Assembly: GCA_015060445.1 (NCBI GenBank)
Contig: SUYL01000015.1
Location: 1-64,000, forward strand
DNA: 64,000 nucleotides
Source: Bacteroidales bacterium
GTDB taxonomy: Bacteria; Bacteroidota; Bacteroidia; Bacteroidales; UBA932
Direction: 5' to 3'
Part shown: positions 45,033-53,472 of the stretch, piece by piece
Layout of the letters: the number at the start of each line of letters is the position of its first letter
Numbering within the stretch: the first letter of the stretch is position 1
Program-made: the position numbers and the translations under genes
The notes under the pieces: model-generated
Told to the model about the DNA's origin: nothing
What the model saw: only the letters and a program-made list of their open reading frames with translations
Database searches by the model: none

Positions 45033-46943
45033 TTACATTAGTTTGCCCGCAAGTTCCTCCATGGTTATTATGGCCATTGTAGGATTTCCCTGCGGAGTTC
45101 TGTTTGGTGTGCTGCAGGCAAAGAGTGAATCTATAAGTTCCTGGGCCTGGGCACTGCCCATTGCCGAAGGCCTTCCCAATGATGATTTCCTTACCAGATC
45201 AATGGCAATCCTCTCCTTGAGTTCCTGTCCCAGATCTTTGCCGGCTTCCTGCAGTCCGGCAAGTATGGAGTCTATGCTCTCCTTTATTGGAAGATTGTAT
45301 TCTGCAAATGTTGCAGGTATTCCGTAAACCACAATGCAGTTCTCTCCAAATGACCTTATGTCAAACCCCAAACTCTTCAGCATGGTGGCATTCTCCATAA
45401 GCAGGTGGTATGAGTTGTGGTCCAAATCCATAGTTTCGGGGAACATCTGCTCCTGTATCGGCTGGTTTTCTGCATTTATTGTCTGCATGTACCTTTCAAA
45501 GAATATCCTTTCACGGGCTCTCCCTACATCAATAAGCATCAGCCCCGATTTTACAGTTGTAAGGATGTATTTCCCCTTAAGTACTATGGTTGGGTTGGCG
45601 CATGCATTTTCCTCTCCAAAGAATCCGTCATATCCTGCACTGCCTTTTCCGGCACCAGTGTTGTCTGAAGGGTATGGAACACCTTGCCCGGCATCTGCAG
45701 GGCCAGCGGAAAAGCCACCCTCTTCAAACAGCGGATTCCCCTCAAATCTGGCGGTTGAGGCAAAATCTTCCCTGGTACTGTTCCATTCAGTTGAGGAGTT
45801 CCATCTGGCTCCGTTCTTCTTCTCTTCATCAAAAGGGTTGAAGAGCGGGTCATAATTTATTTTTGGTGCGCTGAAAGGTCTTCCACCGCCTTGGAATCCG
45901 GTCTTGAGGACTGGGATCTCCGGTGCCCCTTCGGTATCAAAATCAATTGAAGGGACAAAAGAGCCTTCCCCAATGGCCTCCTTTACGCAGGCGGTCATTA
46001 TCTCAAAGATTACCCCCTCATCCTCAAACTTTATCTCGGTTTTGCTCGGATGTATGTTTACATCTGTGCTTCCCGGTTCAATTTCAAGGAAAAGGAAATA
46101 GGAAGGGGAGGTGCTGTCGGGAATAAGATTGCCGTACCCTTTGGTTATAGCCTTGTGCAGCAGCGGACTCTTGAAGAACCTGCCGTTCACAAAAAGATAC
46201 TGGTTGGGCTGGCTCTTCTTTGCAAATTCGGGGCGTCCTATGAACCCCTGTATCTTTACAATGTTGGTCTCTGTCTGGGCAGTAATGAGGTCTTTTGCAA
46301 TATCCTTTCCGCAAAGTTGGGTTATCCTCTGCTTTACAGTTGTGGCAGGGGTTGCATGGAAGATGTCCTTTGAGTTGTGGATGAGCCTGAACTCCACATC
46401 AATGCGGGTAAGGGCCACCCTTATGAACTCATTTACAATCTGCCTGTACTCCACATTGTCCGATTTGAGGAACTTCCTCCTTGCAGGGACATTGTAGAAG
46501 ATGTTCCGTACTGCAATGTTGGTTCCCACCGGGCAAGAGGTTTCGGTTTGGGAGATTATGCTGTTCTCTGCAATATGTATTTCGGTGCCGCATTCGCACT
46601 CTTTTCTGCGGGTCTTGAGGGTTACATCTGCGCAGGCTGCAATTGAGGCAAGAGCCTCACCCCTGAATCCGTAAGTTTGGATTGAGTAGAGGTCTTCCGC
46701 CTTCTCTATTTTGGAGGTGGCGTGACGTTCAAAGCACAGGGCAGCCTCCTGAGGGGTCATTCCGCATCCGTTGTCGATAACCTGTATGAGGGTACGGCCG
46801 CTGTCGTTTATTACAACAACAACGGAGGTGGCCCCGGCATCAACGGCATTCTCCATAAGTTCCTTTACAACATTGCAAGGACGCTGGATAACCTCTCCCG
46901 CGGCAATGAGATTTGATATATGGCTCGGCAGTATCTGTAGCAT
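45033..46943 (-). CDS. mutL: DNA mismatch repair protein MutL
   Basis: 636 residues. The GHKL ATPase region (about 1-330) has ELMENAVDAGA, VIDNGCGM, RHATSKI and GFRGEALASI. A Gly/Pro/Ser-rich linker (about 335-450) leads to the C-terminal dimerisation domain. There the endonuclease motif region reads LIDVGRARERIFFERYM rather than a DQHAxxER form, so nicking activity is doubtful by the usual motif. A 3-nt gap separates it from the upstream small membrane protein gene. Confidence 0.95.
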   Translation of the reverse strand: MLQILPSHISNLIAAGEVIQRPCNVVKELMENAVDAGATSVVVVINDSGRTLIQVIDNGCGMTPQEAALCFERHATSKIEKAEDLYSIQTYGFRGEALASIAACADVTLKTRRKECECGTEIHIAENSIISQTETSCPVGTNIAVRNIFYNVPARRKFLKSDNVEYRQIVNEFIRVALTRIDVEFRLIHNSKDIFHATPATTVKQRITQLCGKDIAKDLITAQTETNIVKIQGFIGRPEFAKKSQPNQYLFVNGRFFKSPLLHKAITKGYGNLIPDSTSPSYFLFLEIEPGSTDVNIHPSKTEIKFEDEGVIFEIMTACVKEAIGEGSFVPSIDFDTEGAPEIPVLKTGFQGGGRPFSAPKINYDPLFNPFDEEKKNGARWNSSTEWNSTREDFASTARFEGNPLFEEGGFSAGPADAGQGVPYPSDNTGAGKGSAGYDGFFGEENACANPTIVLKGKYILTTVKSGLMLIDVGRARERIFFERYMQTINAENQPIQEQMFPETMDLDHNSYHLLMENATMLKSLGFDIRSFGENCIVVYGIPATFAEYNLPIKESIDSILAGLQEAGKDLGQELKERIAIDLVRKSSLGRPSAMGSAQAQELIDSLFACSTPNRTPQGNPTMAIITMEELAGKLM

Positions 46944-46946
46944 CCC

Positions 46947-47228
46947 CTAAAACAGCAATCCCATTAGTTGTGCCATATACACCGCTGCAACCAGTACTGC
47001 TGCAATTCCCAAGATTGAGAGGAACCTCATGAATGGGGTGTATTTTATCTCTTTTCTTGCAACTTCCATTCTCCTGAAAGAACCTTTGATACTTGCTCCA
47101 GGAACATATTCTCCTGCCCTTTCCCTCTCGGCTGCATCTATCTTGTTCTTGAGGGCCTCCTTCCTCTCATCATAGAAGACAGGCTGGTAGTTGAACTTTC
47201 TGATTTTCGGTTGGTGAAAAAATCCCAT
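46947..47228 (-). CDS. Small membrane protein of unknown function
   Basis: 93 residues from the ATG at 47228 (a TTG two codons earlier is also open). A charged N-terminal part (FNYQPVFYDERKEALKNKI) precedes one C-terminal membrane helix (FLSILGIAAVLVAAVYMAQLMGLLF). It is first in a run with mutL and rhomboid. No family assigned. Confidence 0.7.
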   Translation of the reverse strand: MGFFHQPKIRKFNYQPVFYDERKEALKNKIDAAERERAGEYVPGASIKGSFRRMEVARKEIKYTPFMRFLSILGIAAVLVAAVYMAQLMGLLF

Positions 47229-47252
47229 AGTCAATCATTTTATCTAAACAAA

Positions 47253-47280
47253 CAAAGATAAAATATTTATGTTAAATTTG
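47253..47280. promoter_or_regulatory. Divergent -7 boxes for the mutL operon and ispF
   Basis: TATCTTTG on the minus strand (47253-47260) lies 24 bp before the small membrane protein ATG; TAAATTTG on the plus strand (47273-47280) lies 15 bp before the ispF ATG. Their -33 regions overlap, so the two promoters may interfere. Confidence 0.55.
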
Positions 47281-47295
47281 CTCAAAATATTTATT

Positions 47296-47775
47296 ATGGA
47301 TTTGAGAATAGGAAACGGATACGATGTCCATCTTCTGGCTCCGGGGCTGGAGTTCTGGCTGGGCGGCATAAAAGTGGAACATACAAAGGGGTGTGTTGCC
47401 CATTCAGACGGGGATACCCTTATACACGCATTGTGCGACGCAATGCTGGGTGCCCTTGCGCTGGGGGATATAGGGAAGCATTTTCCCGACAATTCTCCGG
47501 AATTCAAGGGGATAGACAGCAAGATTCTCCTCTCCAGAGTAAATGCACTCATAAAGGAGAAGGGGTATGAACTTGTAAATGCAGACTGCACAATATTGCT
47601 CCAGAAACCCAAAGTTGCCCCGTACATACTTCCAATGAGGGAGTGCTTGTCGGGAGTATTGGGAGTTGATGTGGAGAGGATATCCGTAAAGGCAACCACA
47701 ACAGAAGGTGCAGGTTTTGTTGGGAGGGAAGAGGCTATTGCCGTATATGCAACCGTACTGTTACATAAAGGATAA
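47296..47775 (+). CDS. ispF: 2-C-methyl-D-erythritol 2,4-cyclodiphosphate synthase
   Basis: 159 residues of the MEP isoprenoid pathway. Metal ligands are in GNGYDVHLL (Asp, His) and the His of VAHSDGDTLIHALCDAMLGA; KATTTEGAGFVGREEAIA carries the CMP-binding Thr-Thr and conserved Glu. The ATG at 47296 gives MDLRIGNGYDVH; nine earlier codons run into the -7 box. Confidence 0.95.
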   Translation: MDLRIGNGYDVHLLAPGLEFWLGGIKVEHTKGCVAHSDGDTLIHALCDAMLGALALGDIGKHFPDNSPEFKGIDSKILLSRVNALIKEKGYELVNADCTILLQKPKVAPYILPMRECLSGVLGVDVERISVKATTTEGAGFVGREEAIAVYATVLLHKG

Positions 47776-47809
47776 CCATTATTTGTTGATATAACTTAAA
47801 TTTAAGAAA

Positions 47810-48508
47810 ATGAAGAGATTACTGTTTGTTCTAATGTTGTGTATCCCAATGTTGGCAATGGCCCAGGAAAAGGGAGAAGTTTATGGTTCTGTAGATTTGG
47901 GGTACAGATATATGTGGAGAGGTTTCTCCAATGGAGATGCACCCGTTGCAATGCCCACAATAGGTTACAGCAAAGGGGGCTTTGATGTGTATGCCTGGGG
48001 TGCGTTTGCCTTTGATGACACCTACAGGGAGATAAACATTGGGGTAAGTTATTCGTTCAGCAACTTTACATTGGAACTGGTGGATTATTTCTATCCATGG
48101 CCAGGCTCAGATTTTTTCAATTTCAGCAAGCATTCAACAACCCACACAATAGAGGCTATTGCAACATATGAACCGGTGGCTGTCCCTATGCATTTTACAA
48201 TTGGCTCCATCATTTTTGGAGATGACAAGAAGTGGAACGGCAAGAATGCATTCTCTACCTATGCAGAAATGGGGTACACCCATGAGTTCAATGAAAGGAA
48301 CATGCTGCAGGGAGTTGTGGGTGCCTCTCTGAACAAGAGTTTCTACAACGATTACGGAAAAGACTTCAATCTTGTAAACCTTACTGCAGCCTACACAAGG
48401 GTGTTCAGTTTCTGGAAATTTGATGAGTTTCCCGTAACCGCATCATATACATACAACCCTTATCTGGAGAAATCCTACTTTAATGTAATGTTTACAGTAG
48501 GGCTGTAA
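47810..48508 (+). CDS. Outer-membrane porin-like beta-barrel protein
   Basis: 232 residues; signal peptide ends near LAMAQ. The mature part (GEVYGSVDLGYRYMWRGFSNGD) resembles the TorF/Gcw_chp-type putative porins, with repeating aromatic barrel strands and end ...YFNVMFTVGL. Substrate unknown. It is followed by a large inverted repeat. Confidence 0.7.
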   Translation: MKRLLFVLMLCIPMLAMAQEKGEVYGSVDLGYRYMWRGFSNGDAPVAMPTIGYSKGGFDVYAWGAFAFDDTYREINIGVSYSFSNFTLELVDYFYPWPGSDFFNFSKHSTTHTIEAIATYEPVAVPMHFTIGSIIFGDDKKWNGKNAFSTYAEMGYTHEFNERNMLQGVVGASLNKSFYNDYGKDFNLVNLTAAYTRVFSFWKFDEFPVTASYTYNPYLEKSYFNVMFTVGL

Positions 48509-48528
48509 TTTCTTCCCGACAAAAAATA

Positions 48529-48642
48529 AATTCAGCAGGAATTTTAATCCTACCGGCTCGAAGTCTCCTCTGCTTCGCCATTGCTGCGCAATAGCTCGCA
48601 ACCGTCGAATTATGCCGGCAGGATTAAAATTCCTGCTGAATT
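48529..48642. repeat. Near-perfect 29-bp inverted repeat with structured 56-nt loop
   Basis: Arms 48529-48557 and 48614-48642 match with one mismatch (A52/C19 position), enclosing 56 nt that can fold further (CGAAG...CTTCG, TTGC...GCAA). A T-rich run (TTGTTTTTGG) follows the right arm. It lies between convergent genes. It could be a very strong bidirectional terminator, a miniature mobile or REP-like element, or a small structured RNA. Confidence 0.75.
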
Positions 48643-48660
48643 GTTTTTGGAGTATATATG

Positions 48661-48685
48661 GCAGGAGGGAATGGAACCCTCCTGC
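48661..48685. terminator. 9-bp hairpin after the SIS gene
   Basis: GCAGGAGGG (48661-48669) pairs with CCCTCCTGC (48677-48685), loop of 7 nt, just beyond the SIS stop codon. No T run follows on the minus strand, so it may act as a 3' end stabiliser. Confidence 0.45.
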
Positions 48686-48693
48686 GATGAATG

Positions 48694-49455
48694 CTACAAT
48701 CCTGCAGACCTTTTCTTGTATTCTGCAATGCATGCATCAAGACGCTCGTGGGCGGTAGTGTCGCCAGGAACGTTGTGTGAAGGGTGGATGTAAAGTTTTA
48801 CACCTCTCTCTTCAAGAATCTCTGCAACTGTACAGATGGTCATCCAAACTGTGGTTACCGATGCCATGGTTGAAAGGGGTCCAACTTTGTCCTGATGTTT
48901 CTTCAACTGGCAAGATGCATCAACTATAGGGCAGCATGTGTCAACTACATAGTCTGCAATCTGGAAGAGGTTCTTTCCGCAAGAGTGGCGTGGAACCTTG
49001 TTGCCTGTCTCCGATGCAGAACCGAATACGATAACTTTCATTCCGCGTTTCTTTGCCTCCAGAGCCACATCAATGTTTACGGCGTTGATACCGGTGTGTG
49101 AGAAGATCCATACGACATCCTTCTCGTCAAAGTTCCAGCTTTTCATGATTGACTGGCCGTAACCCTCAGCTCTCTCCAGCCATAGGAACTGATGGATACC
49201 CATCTCACCTGTAATGTGGGTGAAGAAGGTAAGAGGAAGTTCACAAAGGGGGTGAAACCCTACAAAACCACCGATTCTCGGATACATCTCTTCAATAGGG
49301 AGGTTTGCATGACCACAACCGAAAGTGTGCACCCAACGGCCTGCCTCAATGGTATCTGCCATTACTTCTGCCACTTTTCTGATATTTTCCATCTGAGTTT
49401 CCTCAATCTTGTCCATAACGCTTATAGCGTTCTTTTTCCATTCTTTTGCTAACAT
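48694..49455 (-). CDS. SIS-domain phosphosugar-binding protein (UPF0309 type)
   Basis: 253 residues. RWVHTFGCGHANLPIEEMYPRIGGFVGFHPL and FSHTGINAVNIDVALEAKKRGMKVIVFGS form the SIS fold that binds phosphosugars, usually as isomerase or aldolase. The MurQ etherase signature is not present. It is third in a ROK kinase-MFS-SIS run, so it probably isomerises the sugar phosphate made by the kinase; the sugar is unknown. Confidence 0.85.
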   Translation of the reverse strand: MLAKEWKKNAISVMDKIEETQMENIRKVAEVMADTIEAGRWVHTFGCGHANLPIEEMYPRIGGFVGFHPLCELPLTFFTHITGEMGIHQFLWLERAEGYGQSIMKSWNFDEKDVVWIFSHTGINAVNIDVALEAKKRGMKVIVFGSASETGNKVPRHSCGKNLFQIADYVVDTCCPIVDASCQLKKHQDKVGPLSTMASVTTVWMTICTVAEILEERGVKLYIHPSHNVPGDTTAHERLDACIAEYKKRSAGL

Positions 49456-49481
49456 TTTCTGAATATTTTAGGTGTTCAATA

Positions 49482-50624
49482 CTATTTCTTTGAAAGTTTT
49501 GTTGCTACGGGTACCAGTACCATCATAACGGCTATGCATATTATAAGGGTAATTGGCAGGGTGCCGTAGTTGGCAGCGTCATATTGTACTCCAATGAACT
49601 TGTTGCCAAGAGACTGGCCGCAGAGTCCAATGAACAATGCAATTGAAAAGGCTGTGCCGCTCAGATCCTTGAATGCACCTCCAATGTAGTTGAGCACTAC
49701 TGGGAAAGTTGCCCCTGCTCCAAATCCTATAAGTACCATTGCTGCGTATGCCGCAATTGCAGAAGAGGAATCAACCAGGAACAGTACCACTCCCACAAAT
49801 GCGATTGTAAGATAAAGGTACAATGTTTTGAGTTCCCTGAGTTTCTGCATTATATTTCCCAATGGGAGCCTGCCTGCAAGCATTCCAATTGTAAACCATG
49901 TCATGGCAAGTGTTGCAGTGGCATTGTCCATTCCTCCGGTATTGGTGAGGTATTGTACTGTGAAGTTGCCGCTTGTCCCCTCAAAGGCGCACTGGAAGAA
50001 GAGTACAACTGCAAACAATATGAGTGCAGGATATTTGAGCAGCCCAAGGGATTTTGAAACAGATACATTCTCCTGCGGTTTGGCCTTAGGGAAGGTGATG
50101 AAGAAGAATGATACTATAAACAGTGCCATAACCAGTGAAACTGCATTCAGCGGAATTCTGTAGTCGGGAATAAAATAGTTCAGCAAGGTCCATCCGAGGG
50201 CTCCTATGCAGTAGAATGCCCCAAGCAATCCAAGACGGCCTCCACGTTTGTTGTCATCGTATATGTCAGATACAAGGGCATTGGTTTCCCCGTTGAGAAT
50301 GCCGCCTCCAATACCCAGCAGGAAGATGGAGGTGTGCAGCAGAGGAAGGTCACTGAATGTTGCAAGCCCCTGTACTCCTGCCAGTGCAAACAGCGATGCA
50401 AGGATAAGGAGCCATTTGTATCCGAATTTGTCAACTATAGGGCCAAACAGGATGGTACCTATGATTATACCTACGGACATTGTTGAGGGGAGGGCATTGG
50501 CCCCCTCCACCATTGCATTTAGGGGGCCAAGGATTGGTCCCAATGAAAGCATTGTTACCCCAAAGAACGACATGCCGGCGCATGCGGCTGTAAATACTGG
50601 GGCGGTTGAGAGTCTTTTCTCCAT
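49482..50624 (-). CDS. MFS sugar transporter
   Basis: 380 residues with about twelve membrane segments in two halves. The MFS loop between TM2 and 3 appears as GPIVDKFGYKWLL. The second half has GRLPLGNIMQKL. It lies 26 bp upstream of the SIS gene and 10 bp downstream of the ROK gene, suggesting uptake of the sugar handled by both. Confidence 0.88.
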   Translation of the reverse strand: MEKRLSTAPVFTAACAGMSFFGVTMLSLGPILGPLNAMVEGANALPSTMSVGIIIGTILFGPIVDKFGYKWLLILASLFALAGVQGLATFSDLPLLHTSIFLLGIGGGILNGETNALVSDIYDDNKRGGRLGLLGAFYCIGALGWTLLNYFIPDYRIPLNAVSLVMALFIVSFFFITFPKAKPQENVSVSKSLGLLKYPALILFAVVLFFQCAFEGTSGNFTVQYLTNTGGMDNATATLAMTWFTIGMLAGRLPLGNIMQKLRELKTLYLYLTIAFVGVVLFLVDSSSAIAAYAAMVLIGFGAGATFPVVLNYIGGAFKDLSGTAFSIALFIGLCGQSLGNKFIGVQYDAANYGTLPITLIICIAVMMVLVPVATKLSKK

Positions 50625-50634
50625 ATTTGTGTGT

Positions 50635-51594
50635 TTATTTCTCTTTAAATGATTCTCTTATGGCCAGATATGCTGCACCGTAAAGGGCCGCTTCTCCGTC
50701 AACTTCCGAGGCGCTGAATTTTACCTGTTTCATAGAAATTGGCTGGCCCCATTTGCAGGCCTCGTCATAGATTCTTGGGATAAATTTTGCCGCAGGGCCA
50801 AATACACCCCCTCCAAAGATGAACTTTTCCGGATTGAACAGGCTTACCAGATTTGCGGCACCCATTCCCCACATCTCTATAGCCTTGTCAAGCACTTTGC
50901 GGGCAATGTGGTCTCCCTCTTCATATGCTACAAATACATCGCGGGAGGTAACCTCTTCAGCAGGTTTTCCCGATAAGACTCCATTGTAGTTCTTCTCGCA
51001 ACGGAGAGCCTTCTGAGCCTGTAGGGCAATGCCGTTCCCCGAAGCATAATGCTCAAAACAGCCGCAAGGGATATAATCTTCGTGATAAGGGTTCTGTAGG
51101 GCCATCCATCCTGTAGCGCCCACAATGTCGCTATGGCCGTGCAGTACATGTCCGTCTATGAGAATTCCCCCGCCAATGCCGGTGCCCACTGCAAGATATA
51201 TTACGTTCTGGCACCCTTTTGCACCACCTTTCCAAACCTCACCAAGTACATAGCACGTGCGGTCGCTCTCTATGCTTACTTTTATTTTTGGATTTTGGAT
51301 TACGCTTTCAATTCTCTTCTTGAGGGGATAGTTGTCCCAGCCCGGGATGTTGGGGGCCCAAACGGTATCTTTTTTGGAATAGACAATGCCAGGGACGCAT
51401 ACCCCAATGGATTTTATATTCTTTCTGGGGTTTCTTTCAAGCAGGGTGAGGATAACTTCATTTACCAGTTTGCCCACTTTGTCGCCTTGAGCCCCACCGA
51501 GCAGTGCAACCTCTTTGTCCTTCATGTTGCCAAAGCGGTCGAAAATGGCGGCAGCAACCTTTGTGCCACCCAAATCAACTCCAATTACAGCCAT
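50635..51594 (-). CDS. ROK-family sugar kinase
   Basis: 319 residues. IGVDLGGTKVAAAIF is the ATP phosphate motif, GTGIGGGILIDGHV the sugar-binding glycine loop, and IPCGCFEHYASG the ROK zinc ligands (CxC and His). No HTH is present, so it is an enzyme rather than a repressor. It probably phosphorylates a hexose or amino sugar. I use the ATG at 51594; 13 earlier codons are open but do not fit the family start. Confidence 0.9.
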   Translation of the reverse strand: MAVIGVDLGGTKVAAAIFDRFGNMKDKEVALLGGAQGDKVGKLVNEVILTLLERNPRKNIKSIGVCVPGIVYSKKDTVWAPNIPGWDNYPLKKRIESVIQNPKIKVSIESDRTCYVLGEVWKGGAKGCQNVIYLAVGTGIGGGILIDGHVLHGHSDIVGATGWMALQNPYHEDYIPCGCFEHYASGNGIALQAQKALRCEKNYNGVLSGKPAEEVTSRDVFVAYEEGDHIARKVLDKAIEMWGMGAANLVSLFNPEKFIFGGGVFGPAAKFIPRIYDEACKWGQPISMKQVKFSASEVDGEAALYGAAYLAIRESFKEK

Positions 51595-51668
51595 ATCCAG
51601 CGGTATTTTAAGTGTATTCAACAGCACCTGCAAGTTAGCAAATAAACTCCAATGTGGGTCTCTTTTTT

Positions 51669-52994
51669 TTACTTTTTCCCCTCCTGCATGAAAAGTTCTT
51701 CCTTTATGAAGGCAATCTCATCTTTGGCCAGATTCCATGTGTAGGACCCCTCTTTTCCCAGAGAAAGGTATCTTTCATAGTATTTGAGGGCATTCCTGTA
51801 ATCTCCTGCCACCCTTAGGCAATACCCTATACGGGCATAGAGTACAATGTGTGACGGGCCGTATTTGAGAGCCTCCCTGTAGAATTTTACAGCAGTTTTC
51901 AGAGGGGTATCATTAATCCTGATACCGGTAGTCGTGTTGTTCTGGCGCATTCCCATGTCATAGTACATTTCTCCGCGTGTGGAATATATTCCGTACATGA
52001 GGGAGGAGTCAGGGAGGACAAGTTTTACAACGGCATCAAACAGGGAGTCTGCAACCTCCACTTTGGCCATTTTGCTGTTGCAGTAAGCCCTGTTGTAGAG
52101 GAAGTCTGTGTTTTCTGCAATGTGCGGATCTTCATTTTGAGCCATGACGAAACAGTCGTCTGCAATATGGTGTTCCATCTTCCCCATTTTGCACAATCCC
52201 ATATAGTAGTATCCCGACGATTTGTCGCATCCGTACTCCACACTCCTGCGGAAGATATCATATGCTTCATCCCATTTCTTCATATTGTACAGGACAAGCC
52301 CCTTGATGGGATTAATTACAATATTAGTACTGTCGTACTGCAGGAACTCATTGGCCATTACCAGAACGGTGTCGTACATTTTCCTCTCCAGAAAGATTCT
52401 TGAGATTTTCTCAAGGGTGCGGTAATCATTCCGCTGCCCCTCATATACGGCAGAATAATAGACAAGGGCTGAGTCGTTGAGCCCCAGTTTGCTGAAACTG
52501 TTTCCAATCAAGGACATCATTGCCGGTATGGAATCTCTCCTGAGAACCCTTCTTCCGGAACTTATGCTTCCGTTGTAATCTTCCATCCTGTATTGCAGGT
52601 TTGCCTTCTGGATCAGGAAAAAGAGATTGTCGGGAGCCATTTCTGTTGCAAGGTTGTAGAAAAGTATTGCGGCATTGTTGTTCCCGTTGAGCCTGTGACA
52701 CTCGCCCAAAGATGCAAGTATGGGGGCATTATTCTCCCCAAGGAGCATAATCTCCTCCAATGTTCCTATAGCCTCCTGGAATTTGTGCAGGTTCTTCTGG
52801 CAGGTTACTTTCTCTTTGAGCAGGGCAATTGTCCCGGCTGTATCCCTTACTGCGTAGAGGGAATCTATTTGGGTATTCAGAAGAGTTATGGCGTTGGTAT
52901 AGTCGTAATTTGACATTAAAGTGCGCCATTGCGGGGCTTGGGCGCAAATGGCGTTTGCTGTACACAGCAGTATGGCAAGGATGGCATTTCTCAT
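51669..52994 (-). CDS. Exported TPR-repeat protein
   Basis: 441 residues from the ATG at 52994, which begins the signal peptide (MRNAILAILLCTANAICAQ). At least eight TPR-like pairs follow, for example AGDYRNALKYYERYLSL near the C-terminus. Adaptor role by family; no enzyme domain. A TTG start at 53018 would overlap the -7 box. Confidence 0.82.
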   Translation of the reverse strand: MRNAILAILLCTANAICAQAPQWRTLMSNYDYTNAITLLNTQIDSLYAVRDTAGTIALLKEKVTCQKNLHKFQEAIGTLEEIMLLGENNAPILASLGECHRLNGNNNAAILFYNLATEMAPDNLFFLIQKANLQYRMEDYNGSISSGRRVLRRDSIPAMMSLIGNSFSKLGLNDSALVYYSAVYEGQRNDYRTLEKISRIFLERKMYDTVLVMANEFLQYDSTNIVINPIKGLVLYNMKKWDEAYDIFRRSVEYGCDKSSGYYYMGLCKMGKMEHHIADDCFVMAQNEDPHIAENTDFLYNRAYCNSKMAKVEVADSLFDAVVKLVLPDSSLMYGIYSTRGEMYYDMGMRQNNTTTGIRINDTPLKTAVKFYREALKYGPSHIVLYARIGYCLRVAGDYRNALKYYERYLSLGKEGSYTWNLAKDEIAFIKEELFMQEGKK

Positions 52995-53015
52995 GTTGCG
53001 AAGATTTGTTTTATC

Positions 53016-53023
53016 CAAAGATA
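53016..53023 (-). promoter_or_regulatory. -7 box of the TPR gene (TATCTTTG)
   Basis: TATCTTTG on the minus strand ends 21 bp before the ATG at 52994, and favours that ATG over the upstream TTG. A possible -33 TTG is 17 bp away, shorter than usual. Confidence 0.55.
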
Positions 53024-53116
53024 ATGAATTTTGCCTTATACAATGCTGTTGTAAGGGGGGTGTTGCATCCGAAAAAGGCTCTATACAGCCACCAGAGGGG
53101 TATTTTATCCACGTTG

Positions 53117-53147
53117 TTGCGTTTGTGGCACAGATGTGGTATATTTG
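53117..53147 (+). promoter_or_regulatory. Promoter of the small ABC cluster (TTG-N20-TATATTTG)
   Basis: TTG (53117-53119) and TATATTTG (53140-53147) are 20 bp apart. The ATG at 53155 follows only 7 bp after the -7 box, so the message may be nearly leaderless. Confidence 0.55.
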
Positions 53148-53154
53148 TAGGAGT

Positions 53155-53472
53155 ATGCAGAACCGTGCCGGATATATATTGCTGTTCTACAGGAGTACAA
53201 TAAAGATTGCTGTTGCAACAAGTGCCCTTGTTGCCATGTGGCAGTGCATTTCATCTCCTGTAGGGGCACCTGCGGCATTCTTCATGAGTTATCCGGTTGT
53301 AGGGCTCGGGATGGACGGGTTTTACAGGTTTCTCTCAAAAAAGAGGATGAATGAGTTCCATTTCTACAGAATGGGAGGATTGGGGGTACTGGAACTTTAC
53401 GGGGCATCGCTGCTTATCTCCTTGTCGGTCTCTGCAGCAGGGTTGCTGTTGCTTAATTTGTGTGGAATATGA
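53155..53472 (+). CDS. Small membrane protein, unknown function
   Basis: 105 residues with two clear hydrophobic segments (STIKIAVATSALVAMWQCIS and LYGASLLISLSVSAAGLLLLNL) and a central loop FLSKKRMNEFHFYRMG. Its TGA overlaps the ATG of an ABC ATPase (ATGA), so it is a candidate partner for that ATPase, although far too small for a usual permease. The longer frame upstream to 52921 lies across a promoter and is not used. Confidence 0.55.
   Translation: MQNRAGYILLFYRSTIKIAVATSALVAMWQCISSPVGAPAAFFMSYPVVGLGMDGFYRFLSKKRMNEFHFYRMGGLGVLELYGASLLISLSVSAAGLLLLNLCGI

Noticed and set aside
48529..48642. Integron attC-like site
   Set aside because: The arms are fully paired, without the bulges and core RYYYAAC/GTTRRRY ends expected of attC, and no integron integrase is present.
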